The notes: generated from the sequence alone by a model not told the origin. A stretch of 64,000 nt of DNA from Anthonomus grandis grandis (GCF_022605725.1 NC_065557.1:23129256-23193255); one strand, 5' to 3'. Shown: positions 35,717-48,466, counted from the stretch's first letter. Made by a program: numbers and translations.

Positions 35717-36110
35717 GGGTCAAGTGCATGCCGGACTGTCAGTAAGTCTGACAGTCGTTTCATCTGCTAGCGATAAGGCCAATGCTTTGATTGACTGTTT
35801 TTGTGCAAATTTTTCTGGTAAAAGTATGGACTCAGTTAATATTACTAGTGATTCTCTAACGGATCAAACTGAACTATTACAGTTTCTCAGAGGATATATA
35901 TTAAGCTGGTTAAGGAAATGTAAATGTAGTTTACAGAGGAAACCAATGATTTCTGCAATGGTTTACTTAAATTGACAGCGAAAATTATTAGTATTTTTTT
36001 AAAGTGATATTTGATATAAGTTTAAATAATTCTTAAATGGTTATTAAGTCAATGTTACAAATTTGCGTACAGTAAATTATAGGCCAATTAGTCCTACATC
36101 TTTATGTTGA
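35717..36110 (+). pseudogene. LINE fragment, linker and RT start
   Basis: The frame reads SASDKANALIDCFCANFS, LTDQTELLQFL, then a frame-shifted CSLQRKP, and ends with VNYRPISPTSL, the conserved entry to a LINE RT. The region before NYRPIS matches the linker of endonuclease-type LINEs. The fragment ends where a Tc1-type terminus begins (36133). Confidence 0.55.
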
Positions 36111-36132
36111 AAAGTATGAAGGCAAATACTAA

Positions 36133-37840
36133 ATTTAATATACCGGGTAACCCAATAAGACTGGTTTTTGGCCATATCTTGGGAACCGCTCGTCGGATGA
36201 GGGGTAAAAAAAATTATTGGATAAATCCGTCATCAAGAATCACTGGAAAATGTTTTCAAGTTCCGAAAATGACCACCAGAGAACGTAACTGCCATCTTAA
36301 ATTTTAAAATTGCATTTTGTTCCAATTTTGCATAATAACAAAAAAAATTGTCTTCATATTTTTAAAGCGAGCTAGTTTATCTATCATTTTCGTAAAAAAT
36401 CAGTCATTTAAAAAATAAAAATGGTGGTTGGGGTTTAATTTTTTTTGCAATAACGTGCTTTAACTTCTTAACAATTTAACTGATTTTAACAAATCTGGTA
36501 TCGTTGAAAAAAGCATTCAACAAAAAAAAACAAACGGAATGATATGACTTTTTCTTTATGAAAAGTAGCCAATTAACATCCAAAGAAGACAGTGAAAACA
36601 GTTTTTCAAAATCTCATTCTTAACCTCAAATATTGAGAAAATGAGATTAATGGATTCTGGAAGGCCAAAGATCGCGCGGTAAATTTCCTAAGACTATTAA
36701 AAATGTAGGCAAAATGAATAAGATATTAAAGAGGCTATTATGAGTCTAAAAAATATACAACATTTAAAAATTTATACCGTCAGAACATTCATGTTGCTCC
36801 AAAGGTATTAAACGCTTCCTGAACTTATTAAGTCACTTTAGTATTATAGATATAATCGAGGATATATTAAAGTTAGTTTACTAATTTTTTTTATAATATG
36901 GTATCTGGCTCTAAATAGAACCGTTTTCTAATCAAGAAAGTGATCTAATGGCGACCCAATATTGAAAATGGCATCCGTTATTTTGGATGCTCATCTGCAG
37001 ACGATATGAGTTGAAAGACAGCAGTCTTAATTTCAGTTGTTAGCATGTTCTAGATGGCATTCCTAATTCTTGCAATAATATCCTCGCCGTTGGTCTTATA
37101 TAAGACTATATCTTTAATCCTTACCCAGATATACAAATCGAGGCAGGGTAAATCGGGAAATATCGAAATATTCATTAAGTTTTAATATGTGCGCAATTAT
37201 AAACAGAATCATTCCAAAAGGCAACATCTAAAGATTCTTGCCTCCAAGGCAAATATTTAACACAACAAGGGAAGAGGCTAGAAATAGGCGAAATAGGTGA
37301 AAAATTATTTAACATAAAATTAATGAATTTTAACATAATTTTGACACAACCAGATTTTCTGATGTTATGTTTCTAGTAAATGTTAGTAGTTAACGTAGGT
37401 TGTCAATTTGTTGTTCTTGCTATTTAAGGTAAATTTAAGAATTTTTATCTAATTTTGATTTTAAAGTTGTATTTTGATTAAATTTGGATATAGTATACCT
37501 CCTTGAATTTTTAGAGTTACTTCCTATTTTTCCATTAGTTTTAACTAAAGGTGAGACTTTTGAGATTACTATTAAAGTGACTTAATAAGGTCAGAATGCG
37601 TTTAATCTCTATGGAGCAACATGAATGTTCTGATGATATACATTTTTTAATGATTTATATTTTTTAGTCTTACAATAACCTCTTGAACATCTGATTCATT
37701 TTGTAGCTAATTTTGAATAGTTTTAGGAAATTTACAGAGCGACCCATGGCCGTCAAAGATCCATTAATCTCATTTTCCCAATATTTGAGGTTAGGAACGA
37801 GATTTTGAAAAAGAGTTTTCACTGGCATCTTTGAATGTTG
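36133..37840 (-). mobile_element. Tc1/mariner element with 280 bp inverted arms, right terminus lost
   Basis: The left terminus TACCGGGTAACCCAATAAG is at 36133. Arms at 36575-36850 and 37561-37840 are about 85 percent reverse complementary by eye (CCTCAAATATTG, AAATGAGATTAATGGAT and CAGAACATTCATGTTGCTCC in mirror image). Between them the minus strand carries C-terminal transposase remnants (DLPCLDLYIWVRIKDIV and a following RIRNAI segment, at 36960-37160). The outer 440 bases of the right arm are missing. Confidence 0.65.
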
Positions 37841-38049
37841 TTTTTAATTTTAATAACATTAATTTTTTTTAATGTTATTTTTTATTTTTTAGGATTTCTG
37901 GTCGTGGTGTCAAAACTAGCCCTCCCTCCCCTAGCGGAGAAGGATTCACACTCGGATATACTACGATGTAAGTAATAGATTACGAAATAACAAGATGTAA
38001 AAAAAGTGAATAGAAAAAAAAGTGAAAGTTTTTGTTAAAGAGAGTGTAT

Positions 38050-38500
38050 GACCATCCCTGTTATTAATAATGGCTGGACATCTGTTAAGCACCCTCCTAA
38101 TTAAATTGAAAAAGTCGTTTTGCTCAATATCTAGTTCCATTTTAGGTTTTAAGTCGAGGGATTACACAGGCCATGACAATACCCGAATATTATGCTGCTC
38201 CAAAAAGTTTCTAGCAGTTTTTGCAAGATGCCGACGTGCATCTCATTCTGTTTCATATATTTGCCTGTTAAAAACCCTTAAAAAAACCAGATTAGTCCCA
38301 AAACTTAAGCTGCAGCCCAATTAGATGTTTTGCAAACAAGACGCGCTGCCACATCCCCTGCTTTCTTGAATCATGGTTAATATTTAATCATCAATGGTTT
38401 ATGTCCATAAACCAAACCTAGATTTTTCGGTAAAAAGAATGCATGCACAGCCATGCTCTAGCATCATATTTTTTAATGCAATCTATTCCTTATAGCTGAG
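38050..38500 (-). pseudogene. Tc1-type transposase C-terminal fragment
   Basis: Minus-strand frames give KTARNFLEQHNIRVLSWPV, stop, SLDLKPKMELDIEQ, then NLIRRVLNRCPAI. This follows the Tc1 pattern A-R-x-x-x-x-F-L-E-x-H-x-I-x-V-L-x-W-P-A-x-S-P-D-L-N-P-I-E. Family A, C and D use LTPLDFFLWG instead, so this is a further lineage. The glutamate of the DD34E triad is not preserved in the DLKPKME segment. Confidence 0.65.
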
Positions 38501-41500
38501 CAGTACACTAACGCCATAAAAATTTTGAAGCCCACTTCTTAGCTGGTTGGTAGCAGACTAAACCTATTATGTGTAGGTTTTGTCGCTCTTCTCTGCTACA
38601 ACCTTATTATTTCTTAATTAAATTTACAGCCTTTGCAATTTCGTGTGATTTTCGATTCACCATCATAGCAGCCCGTGATTGTGTCAAGATGTTACCTTTG
38701 CATATTGGCTATATAGCACACCGAATTAAAACAAATTCTTATTTTTCTGCCAGCAAAAATTGTTGTACTGAATACATTTTTCACTTTACTAAATACATCT
38801 TAAATAATTTAAACTATTTATTTACTATCAACAAGAGAAACTTAAGATGATGAATGTGATAAGGTATCTTCAACGGAATGTCCAATAAATAATAAACACA
38901 ATTGTTTGAACCTTTACCGAGATTTTCATTTTTTCCACCTTTTTAACTTATGTTGGACCCATACATGAATATTTTCCGACTGCGTGGTATCCTTACCAGA
39001 TTGGCCTTACAAATGGTTTAAAAGGCCAATGAAGAAAATGCTGCAAAGAAAAGAGGTATGCCTTGAGTTCGCTGGAATTTTAAGAGACATTTTATTCTTT
39101 CTTTGCCTCTATTTGGCTTTGCAGAATTTAAATTTTGTACTTTGCCTCAAAATAAAAAAAAATGATTTATAAATTACAAACTGACATCCCCTTGCGGGTC
39201 CTTAAAGAGGAATTGGGGTCACCGTCCTATATAGGTAGGAATGATCATCAGTTTAAAATTGATTCTTCATGCCTTAAGACATATGATAAATTTTATTCTC
39301 TACTAAGTGTAAGAATGAGACTGTCAAACCTTTTAGACAAGTTGCTTGATTTTCAGGGTCTACTCATTAAAAAGCAAAATAAATAAGTTAGGAACTTGGT
39401 TATAAACCACTTTTATCGAAGGAAGTTAATGTTTCGTCAAGACAAATGGTATTGCAAATTTTGTAAAATACTGGTTGCTTAAGAAATCGTTTAATTTGTG
39501 ATGAAAGCAAATTCTTTTTGAGTACTCGTGTATTTATTAATAGATCGCCCTTTAAATTCAGCAGCTCAGCAATAGTAATAAAACTGCAGTTTATGTTACA
39601 CTCCTCTGCTTTTAATTCAAACAGTATAGTTGTGTTCTATATGAAAATGTTGATTAGATTGTGTGTCATAAGTGTCTTGTTAACAAAGAAAAATTTTTCA
39701 TAGATTTTCCATAATTATCAGTTGCCAAGAAAACAATACTAAGTTAACCAAAGATAGTATTTGCACTGTTTACATAAAACAACCATAAGATGCAGCACTA
39801 ATACAAGTAATATTTTCAAATTAATTCCACCCTATTCGCTGAAACAAGATGTGGTCTCATAATTTTTAACATATTTTGATTTTATGGGATATTCCCACAA
39901 CGAAATGTAGATCGTTATATTCAAATCTTCTGGTTCTGGATATAAGTGACTGGAATAAGCTTAGATGTTTTTTTTGCTTGGGTTAGTACCTTTTGTTATG
40001 TATATTTTAATTTTTTATTTTTTCCTTCTTCTTAATATATTCAATAGTTAGATATCGTAAAAATATAAAGGTATATCGTATTATTCGATATACTACATAA
40101 TATGATATTATATTATATAGTATGATATTATATTGATAGAACTTCAAGTTAAATTTTCTAAAAATATAGCAGCAATGTATATAGAAGGATAGATCAGTTA
40201 ACGATGAAATATTTGGATCTGTTTATAATAATTATTGTCGCTTAGTTTTTTGTAAAAACGGTGTAGGAATTAATTAATACCTCTGAAGCACAGCTTTAGT
40301 TGAGCAACGCATATTCTTCAATGTATCGACTGTAAAATAATTGTTTAGAAAGCCAACGGAACAAAAATATATTGGAAAAAAATACATTCTAAGACTAAAG
40401 ATATAAGAACTAGTGCATGAAAAGGGACCAGGAAGCTAATAAAACTCATCTAAAAAAGGTATCTCAGATGTGAAAGCAAACATCAGAAGGTGTAACGAGA
40501 ATTTAGAAAATTACAGTGAACTCTTTAAAAATGGTGCAGAGTTTGGTAAGCTAATTAAAACTAAGCAGAAACCATCTAGTAAACTATATTTAGAAAAATA
40601 GCAAATTAAGGAAGAAGCCTAATATAACTTAAGAACGAAATAGGCAATTAATGAAAGTGAGCAGGAGTATGGTGTCTTTAATGTCTTTTATTTAGAAGAC
40701 GATGACAAAAAAACTTCAAGAAGAATTGGACCAATTTGAAGAAAAAAACTACATAAACTTCCATAAAAGGCTGAATAACAAATTTGTCCGCCAAGTCCAA
40801 TTATCACTAACCTTATTATAAAGTATTGATTTTATGTGGTGGGTTTGGTCATAATCATATTAACCTCCATATTTATGATAATAAGTATGAATTGGATATG
40901 CACCTACATATAATGTTGTTGCTTACATAATTGCAGCTTTAATTGTAGAGTATAAGTACAAATAATAATATATTTTTTATAGAAACTATAGACTGAAGTG
41001 TTCCCTCTAATACAATTTTATCAAAAAAGGAATGAATCTCAAAAAATATAGACACATACGAGGATGATAATGTGCCTGGTCCATAATTTATATTGACAGA
41101 AAATTAATTCACTCTGAGAATATTATTTCTCAACCCAATTATATAATGAAAGTCTCACAGAAAAATAATATTGGATCTTCTGTTAATTTTCTCCAAATAA
41201 CAGATACTGCCACTGAATTCCATTAACTCAAACATCTAATTATAATTATGAAGTAAGCGTTACACGGATATATAGGTGTCGTAATTATTTTTTTTATTTT
41301 CACTTACATCTTTAATGACTAAAAAACAATGAAATGTTGCTATTTTGGAGGATCACCTACAATTTTCACACATATTTGAACACTGATTAAGTTGTGTTGG
41401 TATGTATGAAGGCGCTTGTATAACTCTAGTTAAGGATCAATGTATTGACATATTTAAGCTTGAACGTGTTAACAGATATGACCACTTCTTAATACAAAAA

Positions 41501-41596
41501 CTCTTTGAATTTTCTATTATTTACTTTATTCTCTTATATAATATGCATTTACATAATATATGTTTATATGCTATGGAGACTTTAGCTCCAAACTAA
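38501..41596. other. AT-rich stretch, no gene recognised
   Basis: Small frames (38569-38850, 39162-39386 and others) have no family resemblance I can support. AT-dinucleotide repeats occur near 40080-40135. The stretch 40440-40800 has weak coding character (a KLQEELDQFEEKNYINF frame) and could be the decayed N-terminal region of the following Penelope-like element. Confidence 0.35.
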
Positions 41597-43030
41597 GGCG
41601 AATTATTTCTTTACAACTGTGAGGGAACGTGGTTATATTAGTGAGTTCAGGAAAAAACAATCAAAAATTCATAATTCAATTTCTCCTAAAATGTATGGCT
41701 TACGAAAAACACATGAAAATGACTTTATTTTAAGACCCGTTGTAAGTTATATAAGTTCGCTTTGTTATAATTTAGCGAAACTCATAATTACACGAAATGT
41801 TGTCACCTCTGGCATTGACTTTCAACTGCAATATTAGGAACTGATGTAAAATCATTTTTTCCTAATATCCCTTGTTATAGATATATTAAATAAGCAATGG
41901 CCTGATATTTCATCTCTTACTGTTGTGGATAAGGAACTACTAATTGAAATCATTAATTTTGTTTTGAGTTCAGCTATTTCAGTTATAATAATGTCGTTTA
42001 TAACCAATTAGATGGTAGCGCGATGGGAAATCCAGCTAATCCTATCCTAGCAAATCTTCTAATGAATGATCTTGTTTCAAGCATATTAGGAAAATCACAC
42101 AAAATACATTTCATTAAATATTATGTTGGCGATACTTTTCTTATAATTCCTAAGGATGAGTAACCTGACATTTTCCACCACTTAAACAGCTATCGTAATA
42201 AAATACAATTTACTTTTGAGACAGGGGAGAATTACTGCATCCCTTTTCTTGACACTACAGTGACTAGAAATACGGATAGCACCATAAGCACCAACTGGTA
42301 CGTTAAACCAAGTAGTAGCGGAAGAATTATAAATTTTTACACTAGTCATCCCATGGGTAATAATGTGGGAACTATGAAGGGACTACTCAAGTCATGAATC
42401 ACTTCATAATAAAAATATTGAGATCAAATTTCTACTTAGAAAAAACAAATAGCCCACCCGTTTTATAAACACTTGTACCTACATAAGTATATCTAAATTT
42501 CATAGAATATACTTTACAAAGATGAACAAACAGGCTCATAAGGAGAATGTCCTGTATTTCAAGTTTTCTTTTATTTAAAGTTGGTCGATAAAATTATTAG
42601 CTGTTTTAAGAATGTTTTAAGAATAATAGGACTATGCTGGCCTTTTATAATGTAAAATCCATATTCCCATTGCTTACTAGGCTTAAAAATACTTAATATT
42701 CCATTAGATTAGCAATCAAGTGTTTATCGTGTTTTATGGTCTTGCGGGAAATCATATGTCAGACAAACTAGACAGTATTTAGGTTTAAGTTTTAAACAAC
42801 ACACTAACAATAATTGTCGTATTAAATATATGCAATAAAAGCAATAAAACATACTTAGTTAGCGTGCTATCACTCTGGACATGATTTTTTATTTAATAAT
42901 GTCGGTATTTTAGATCATGAAGCTAGCACGACTAAAATAAATATTAGTGAAATGATCTATTTATGTAAAGATAGTGTAAATTTAAGAACGAACACCTTGA
43001 GCCTGAGTCATTTCTACAGCAACTTTTTAA
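41597..43030 (+). pseudogene. Penelope-type RT with GIY-YIG endonuclease region
   Basis: Order: a GYISEFRKKQSKIHN lead, PKMYGLRKTHENDF, LRPVVSYI, YNLAKLI, then GSAMGNPANPILANLLM, the active-site region FIKYYVGDTFLI, FLDTTVTRN, WYVKPSSSGR and HPMGNN. The endonuclease follows at about 42716-42810: SVYRVLWSCGKSYVRQTRQYL and a QHTNNN segment, then HDFLFNNVGILDHE. Motif C should be YVDD; here the third residue is Gly (YVGD), so catalysis is lost. Stops near 41836, 42160 and 42395 and several frameshifts break the frame. Confidence 0.8.
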
Positions 43031-43748
43031 ATAAATATAGTTCATTTAAATTACTAAGCCTTATGGGAGGTATTGCAATATAATTTTTACACATTATACT
43101 TATTTACTTCTTAATCATATTTAACTAATAACTCAACTAATAACTAAATTACAAATATAAAACCTAGTAATTAAATATGACGAAAAATTAAATTGCTTTA
43201 TAGGCTTACGGAATCCGTGGTTTTTTACCTTATATGTTTATTTTTGCTTTATGTTTTTTTGATTACTGCATAGCTGCATACCATCGCGTAGATATAAGTA
43301 TTCTCTTTTATCAGTTTGCGGTTAACACCAAGCAAGAGTGCGTATTGTTAAATTGTTGTAATTCATTTATCAATGTCTATTTGTGTGACGTTAATGTTAT
43401 TCAAGTAACAAAATCAGTAATGTATCGTATGTGTCTTTTTTTAGCTGTTTTTGGATTAGCACTGATTGTTAAGGTAATTAATTAGTTTGTTTTTTTCAAC
43501 AATTTTTTTTCTTTTAAATCTTCTTACCTATTAATGAACTTTAATAGCTTATTACATTTAATACTATTAATAGTTTTTTTTGTTTTTTGTTTCTGAACTC
43601 TATGTTTTTCATTATTAAGTTTCTAATTTTTTCAACTGCGTTGTCTTTTTTGTATTTATATTTGAACAAATGCTGTAATTCTTGCCTATTTTAAGGAAAG
43701 GGACTTTTCCCTATTTTGTTATGCAAGTCCATGTCATGATATCAGTGT

Positions 43749-43782
43749 CTGAGGAAGCAGGACTTAACCCTGCGAAACGTCG
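43749..43782 (+). ncRNA. Hammerhead-like motif at the Penelope 3' end
   Basis: CTGAGGA (43749-43755), one unpaired A, stem GCAGG/CCTGC around a 7-base loop, then GAAAC and GTC. CTGANGA, stem II, GAAA and a GUC cleavage triplet are the core hammerhead parts, and ACGU after GAA would form a two-pair helix III. Penelope-like elements are known to carry hammerhead ribozymes. The extra base before stem II and a weak helix I make it degenerate or non-functional here. Confidence 0.4.
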
Positions 43783-43800
43783 CAATAAATTAATAGTTTT

Positions 43801-45673
43801 ATTCCTACTCCTAAGTTCCGATGAACTGCGAAATTTTTTTCAGGCCAAATAATCCTAAAATGCCATTAACATGACTCAACAAGCATTATTGCTATATCAC
43901 GGCAAACCTCACTCAACATATAAATAGCAGTATTAAAATTTACTAAATTATTTAAGAAATACGAGTATCCGATAGTGTTTCTTCTTTAAATTGATAATCT
44001 TCGTAGAACGCCTCTTGGCCATCAAGCAAATCAGAAATAAATATTCTACTGTCGAAAATTCATGTCAGGAAACATTCTAGGGAAACTCCTCGTGCAACAA
44101 ATAATATATCCTGTAAAGAAATTAATCAGTCGTCGATAAGAGGACTCTGTTTCGGTATGTCTAGGTAAGGTAGCAAAAGTAATACCGGCACATGTACATG
44201 AAAAATTAATAAAGGCATTAATTTTCTACGAGACCAGAAAAATTTATCACTTGCCTTATGATTATATTCAAGGTATAGAATATAGAATCAGGACAGAAAT
44301 AGTTTTTTAGTTTACTGGCTCAAGTCTTATTGCTAAACAGGTAATACTACGGCCTGGATGAATACAACACAAATGTTGTGTTATCTCAATTATGCATTTC
44401 AATTGTTTTTATTATTTTAGTTGTTGAGAGTTATAAATATTTTAATTGTTTTATTACACCTGTAGGTACCTATCCTTTTTAGTTTTTAATATTCAATATT
44501 CTGTTTATAATTCTATTTTGTATTTAGTTATGTTTACTGAATGCTATATTTATTTCAATAAAGCAAGGGTGATAGATAAACTGTTAAACAATTATTATAA
44601 TTATAACAATTGTTGCTAAATATAATTTTTCACAATTTTATATAAGGAAAATAATTGATATAGGTCTTAGATCAGAGTAGTTCGTGGGTTAGCTTACCTT
44701 GCGAAAGAACTTGGTTAAAGACCATTTCTTATTTCTTGAAAAAAAATTAGTTTCTCGCCAATAGTTTAAATTACGTGCTATGTGGTTACAACTACTATTT
44801 TCACAATGCTCAATCATTTGCCAGAGATATTTTCAAGATATAATTATCTTAAAAATCTACTAAATATAATTTAAAACGAATTTAAGAAAAAGACTTTTGA
44901 GAAAGGTTAGTTTCTCTCTAAATGTTACGCTGCAAGCGTAATTTAAAATTACACGGTTTAGTTGTACTAACTACGAATAATCTCTACTCTTTATGATATT
45001 GTTTTATCAACGATTAAAGTTCTTAATAAAATAAAGTAAAAATATATTAAATTGCCCTATAATATATTATGCTATAGAGAATGGTATTGTACAGGGTGTT
45101 TTATGGAGAATGGCGCTATATCTCAGCAATGAATAATCCAGTAGCCTTGGGCCAAAAAAATGTTGTAAATAATTTTTAAGTGCCTCACTCTGTTGCTAAA
45201 AAGTGCAAAACGTGTCTATAAGTTATAAAAAAAAATATAACGTCAATAGTTTTACTACGATTCTCCATCTCTTAACACGATTTTTAAAGTTTAACTTTCG
45301 AAGATAAATAATACAAACTCTCAACTTCAGCTTTCAAAGTTAAATAACGAACAAGATAGATAAATAGAAACCAAATTTTGGAAACGTGAAATCTACAATC
45401 CAGCCTCCGGATATTCAAAATGAAAACGGATTAGGACAATCAGACTAACAAAGTTCCTTTAGTGGTTTGCTATTTGACTTTCGAATAGAATGCGGGAAAC
45501 TGCTTTATGAAATACTATAAACTTAGTGCAAGACCTATTCATGTGGAAGTAGAATATGGGTGACAGATATTTTTTAAAAGGTTATTGGTCTGGTTTTTTA
45601 AACTAATTTTCATATTTTTATTTAAAGGAAAGTTAGGCCCTTTTGGATCTTTAAATTAAACATGAGATGAAGT
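43801..45673. other. AT-rich stretch with one TIR-like start
   Basis: No gene recognised. TACAGGGTGTTTTATGG at 45090 resembles a Tc1-type terminus, but I found no mirrored end. Confidence 0.4.
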
Positions 45674-48466
45674 GAGTGTTGGAGCAAAACCGAATAAATC
45701 CACTTTTTATGAAAAATGAGTTAGCGACGGATTTCAACTGACTTTGTTAAATTACACTTTATAAACTATCCGATGCGAGCAAAACCGAATAAATCCACTT
45801 TTGATTCAAAACCGACTAAATCCAGAAAATTTAATTAACGTAATAAGAGATGGCACCAGGGTTGTATAACTTAGAATAAAAAAAGGTAATGACCTTTTAC
45901 GGCTGTTGGCGGCATATTTTGCGTGGTAATGGGATAAAACAGTATAGTTTTAGCAGTAGTCACTAGTGCTCATCTGATTAGTCTTGTCCTGGCGCGATAT
46001 TATTTACATTCGATTGTTTTTGCTGTTATATAAGCACGTGTTGTTTTGATTTGGCCGATACCGAAAGGAGAATAATATGGATGAAGATATAATAGATGAA
46101 ACAGTAGCCGTGTGTGATGCCAATGAAGGTAGCCGAATAAGAAAAAAGGTTGAGAAAAAGCAGAGAGGAAAACCTGGAAGGTAAGATTTACTTTTTAAAG
46201 GTGTTACTTAGGGTATGCAAGAGGGGGTTTGTTCAATTCAAGAACGTGTGGCGTGTCATTTTAACCCTTGTATAACCAAGCAAATAAAATTGTTTTCTTT
46301 CTGTTTTAAAATTTAATTTAAAAAAATAAAATAATCGTGGGGATGCGCTAGATTTTTTATGATTTTTTTATTGTTTTTTTTTCAAAAGATATTTTCTAGG
46401 CTGATTGGTACCTGAGTACCCAGTTGGTTACACAAAGGTTAAAGGATTTTTTTATACAAAAATACATTTTTAGTTTTTTAAAGAAGCGAGGCGCTTAAGA
46501 TTTTTTTTCTGTTGTTACAGATACCAGGATCCAGATCCAGACTTAAATGGTTTTAAGCGACCCTGTTTACATAATACAACTTATCAATGCGAACAAGTAA
46601 AAATATCTGATATTAAAGTGACTAGATGGAAGCTGTCATATGATTAGTGTTTGCGGTACCGTAAGGAAGAGATCTGTAAAAGAAAATCCTCGACAAAGAG
46701 CAAGAGCGGCGAATTTCTTTATAAAAATTAAGAAAAATCGATCAACAGAAGTAGTTAAGGTTTGTAGGAGTTTCTTCATGGCTGCACTAGCAGTGAAAAA
46801 TCACAGATTGTTTACCATTTGTAAGACTGTTGATTCAGAAGATATTCCCAAAGAACGTCGTGGTGGGGATCATGTTTCAAAAAAAGTTTTTCCAAACGTT
46901 CAAGAGTTTATCGGAAAATTAAGAGCTACTGAAAGTCATTATAATCGAAGCAAATCTAGAAGGATTTATTTACCAGCCAATCTCAGTGTTAAAAAATAAC
47001 GCCAAATTTATAATGAACAGGCTGAAAATTAGTGTAAAGTTAGCTACGCAATGTTTAGAAAGATTTTTGTTACAAAATTTAACATTGGATTTTTATCTCC
47101 AGCTTCAGATACCTGTTCTCAGTGCACGCGTCTAAAATATCGCATTAAATCGGAGAAAGACCCACAGAAAAAATTAGAGCATATGACTGAATATAGAGTT
47201 CATAAGAAAAGAAGCCAAGCTTTTCATACCCATTATAAAGAAGAGCCAGAAAATTCTTTGACATTTTGCTTTGATTTACAACAGGTGCAGCCGCTACCGC
47301 GCACTCCTATTTCTGATGCATTTTATTCACACCAAATAAGTATGTATTCATTCTGCTGTGTTTCCATGAACTCAAAAAATCCTACTTTTTATATATGGAC
47401 GGAAGATCAATCTGGGAGAGGTACTACCGAAATCGGATCTGCGTTGTTGGACTACCTAACAGCTTTGGACCTGACTGGCATAACTCAGATAAGATTGTTC
47501 TGCGACGGATGTGGGGGCCAAAACAAAAATTCCCAAATCATTCATATGTTAATGTTTTGGCTCTTAAAATACTCTCCTGATAATATTATTGAAATTATCA
47601 TTACCTACACTGTAAGAGGACTTAGTTTTTTCTAGCGGACAGAGTGTTTGAACGCATGGAAAAAATATTTAGAAAAACTCCAACCATTGATTCTAAAGAA
47701 GAATATGTTGGATACTATCCTGAAGTTGGAAATGTTATGGTCTTAGGATCAGAGTGGAAAATTTTCAATATCAAGGAATTACAAGATTATTTTAATAAAG
47801 TTGCAGGAATATCGGATTTAAAACGAATTCGTTTACACTGATTCGAAGCCCAATCAGAAGTTAAAAAATATCTCTATAAAAGAGGAAAGAACTTAAAGAA
47901 CTTTTCGTTGTCCGCTGCGCAATACCATTCCTCAAAAAAAAAATCAGAGTGTAAAACAACTGATAGAAAAACAATTTGGAAAAGAGTGGGCAAGTGAAGA
48001 AAAATTTTAATGGTACAAAAAACTGCTGTGTAAAGACGAAGGTGAAAATAATGAGAAAATTTCTCAGGAAAAGGATAATATTAGCAATGATTGCGACTGC
48101 TTGGAGGAAGAATACGCACTCCATATTTAGGTTTTAGTTAATGACTGTGTTGTTTAAAAAAATTTTTTTTTGTTATTTTTATTTTTTCTTAATATATTGG
48201 ATTAAATATTTTAAGAAATAAAGCTCTCTTGTTTAAAACAATGTTTTTTTGACAAAACCGAATAAATCCATTTTTGGTTTTGTTATATTTCAAAAAACAA
48301 TAATTTTTCAAAATTGTATTTAAGTAGAATGTCTCGAATGACGTCTCGAATAATATGTTCTACCAAAAAAAAAAGAAAAAGATAATACTTTTTGCGTTAT
48401 TAAAAATTCGGGTTTTTCTCAAAATCATGTTTGGAAGATTTATTCGGTTTTGCTCCAATACTCCTC
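45674..48466 (+). mobile_element. Unclassified DNA transposon with subterminal repeats
   Basis: Both ends carry the inverted TTGGAGCAAAACCGAATAAA tract (left about 45680-45699, right 48437-48459). Possible AAGT target duplications lie at 45670-45673 and 48467-48470, with the two ends offset by three bases. A CAAAACCGAATAAATCCA subterminal repeat occurs at 45685-45707 and 45780-45802, in shortened form at 45807-45823, and again at 48253-48275. The element is 2.8 kb and holds one spliced gene (46077-48130) followed by an AATAAA near 48218. The 4 bp duplication recalls Sola-type elements, but the assignment is unproven. Confidence 0.65.
46077..48130 (+). pseudogene. Transposase-like protein with FDLQQ and CDGCGGQNKN motifs
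   Basis: Exon 1 (46077-46180) starts MDEDIIDETVAVCDANEGSR and ends AAG before GTAAGA. A 340-base intron with a TTACAG acceptor leads into exon 2 (46521). Later blocks: KKNRSTEVVKVCRSF, a CSQC zinc motif, FCFDLQQVQPLPRTP, QISMYSFCCVSMNS, RGTTEIGSALLDYL, RLFCDGCGGQNKN and a C-terminal FRKTPTIDSKEEY. The spaced Asp residues (FDLQQ, CDG) suggest an RNase-H-fold nuclease, an inference. Lesions: TAG at 46645, a frameshift, in-frame stops near 46997 and 47033, a frameshift near 47625, and a TGA near 47840. Few lesions suggest a young copy. I recall a large uncharacterised arthropod family with these motifs but cannot name its superfamily. Confidence 0.6.

Larger units (their letters stand above)
41597..43800 (+). 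mobile_element. Penelope-like retroelement
   Basis: The unit holds a Penelope-type RT and a GIY-YIG endonuclease on one strand and ends in a hairpin motif at 43749-43782. Penelope-like elements are retroelements with telomerase-like RT. The 5' limit is uncertain. I see no flanking long repeat to give exact ends. Confidence 0.6.

Noticed and set aside
47861..48124. Hydrophobic minus-strand frame of 87 aa
   Set aside because: It is antisense to the charged C-terminal part of the transposase-like gene; hydrophobicity arises from the reversed Lys/Glu codons.
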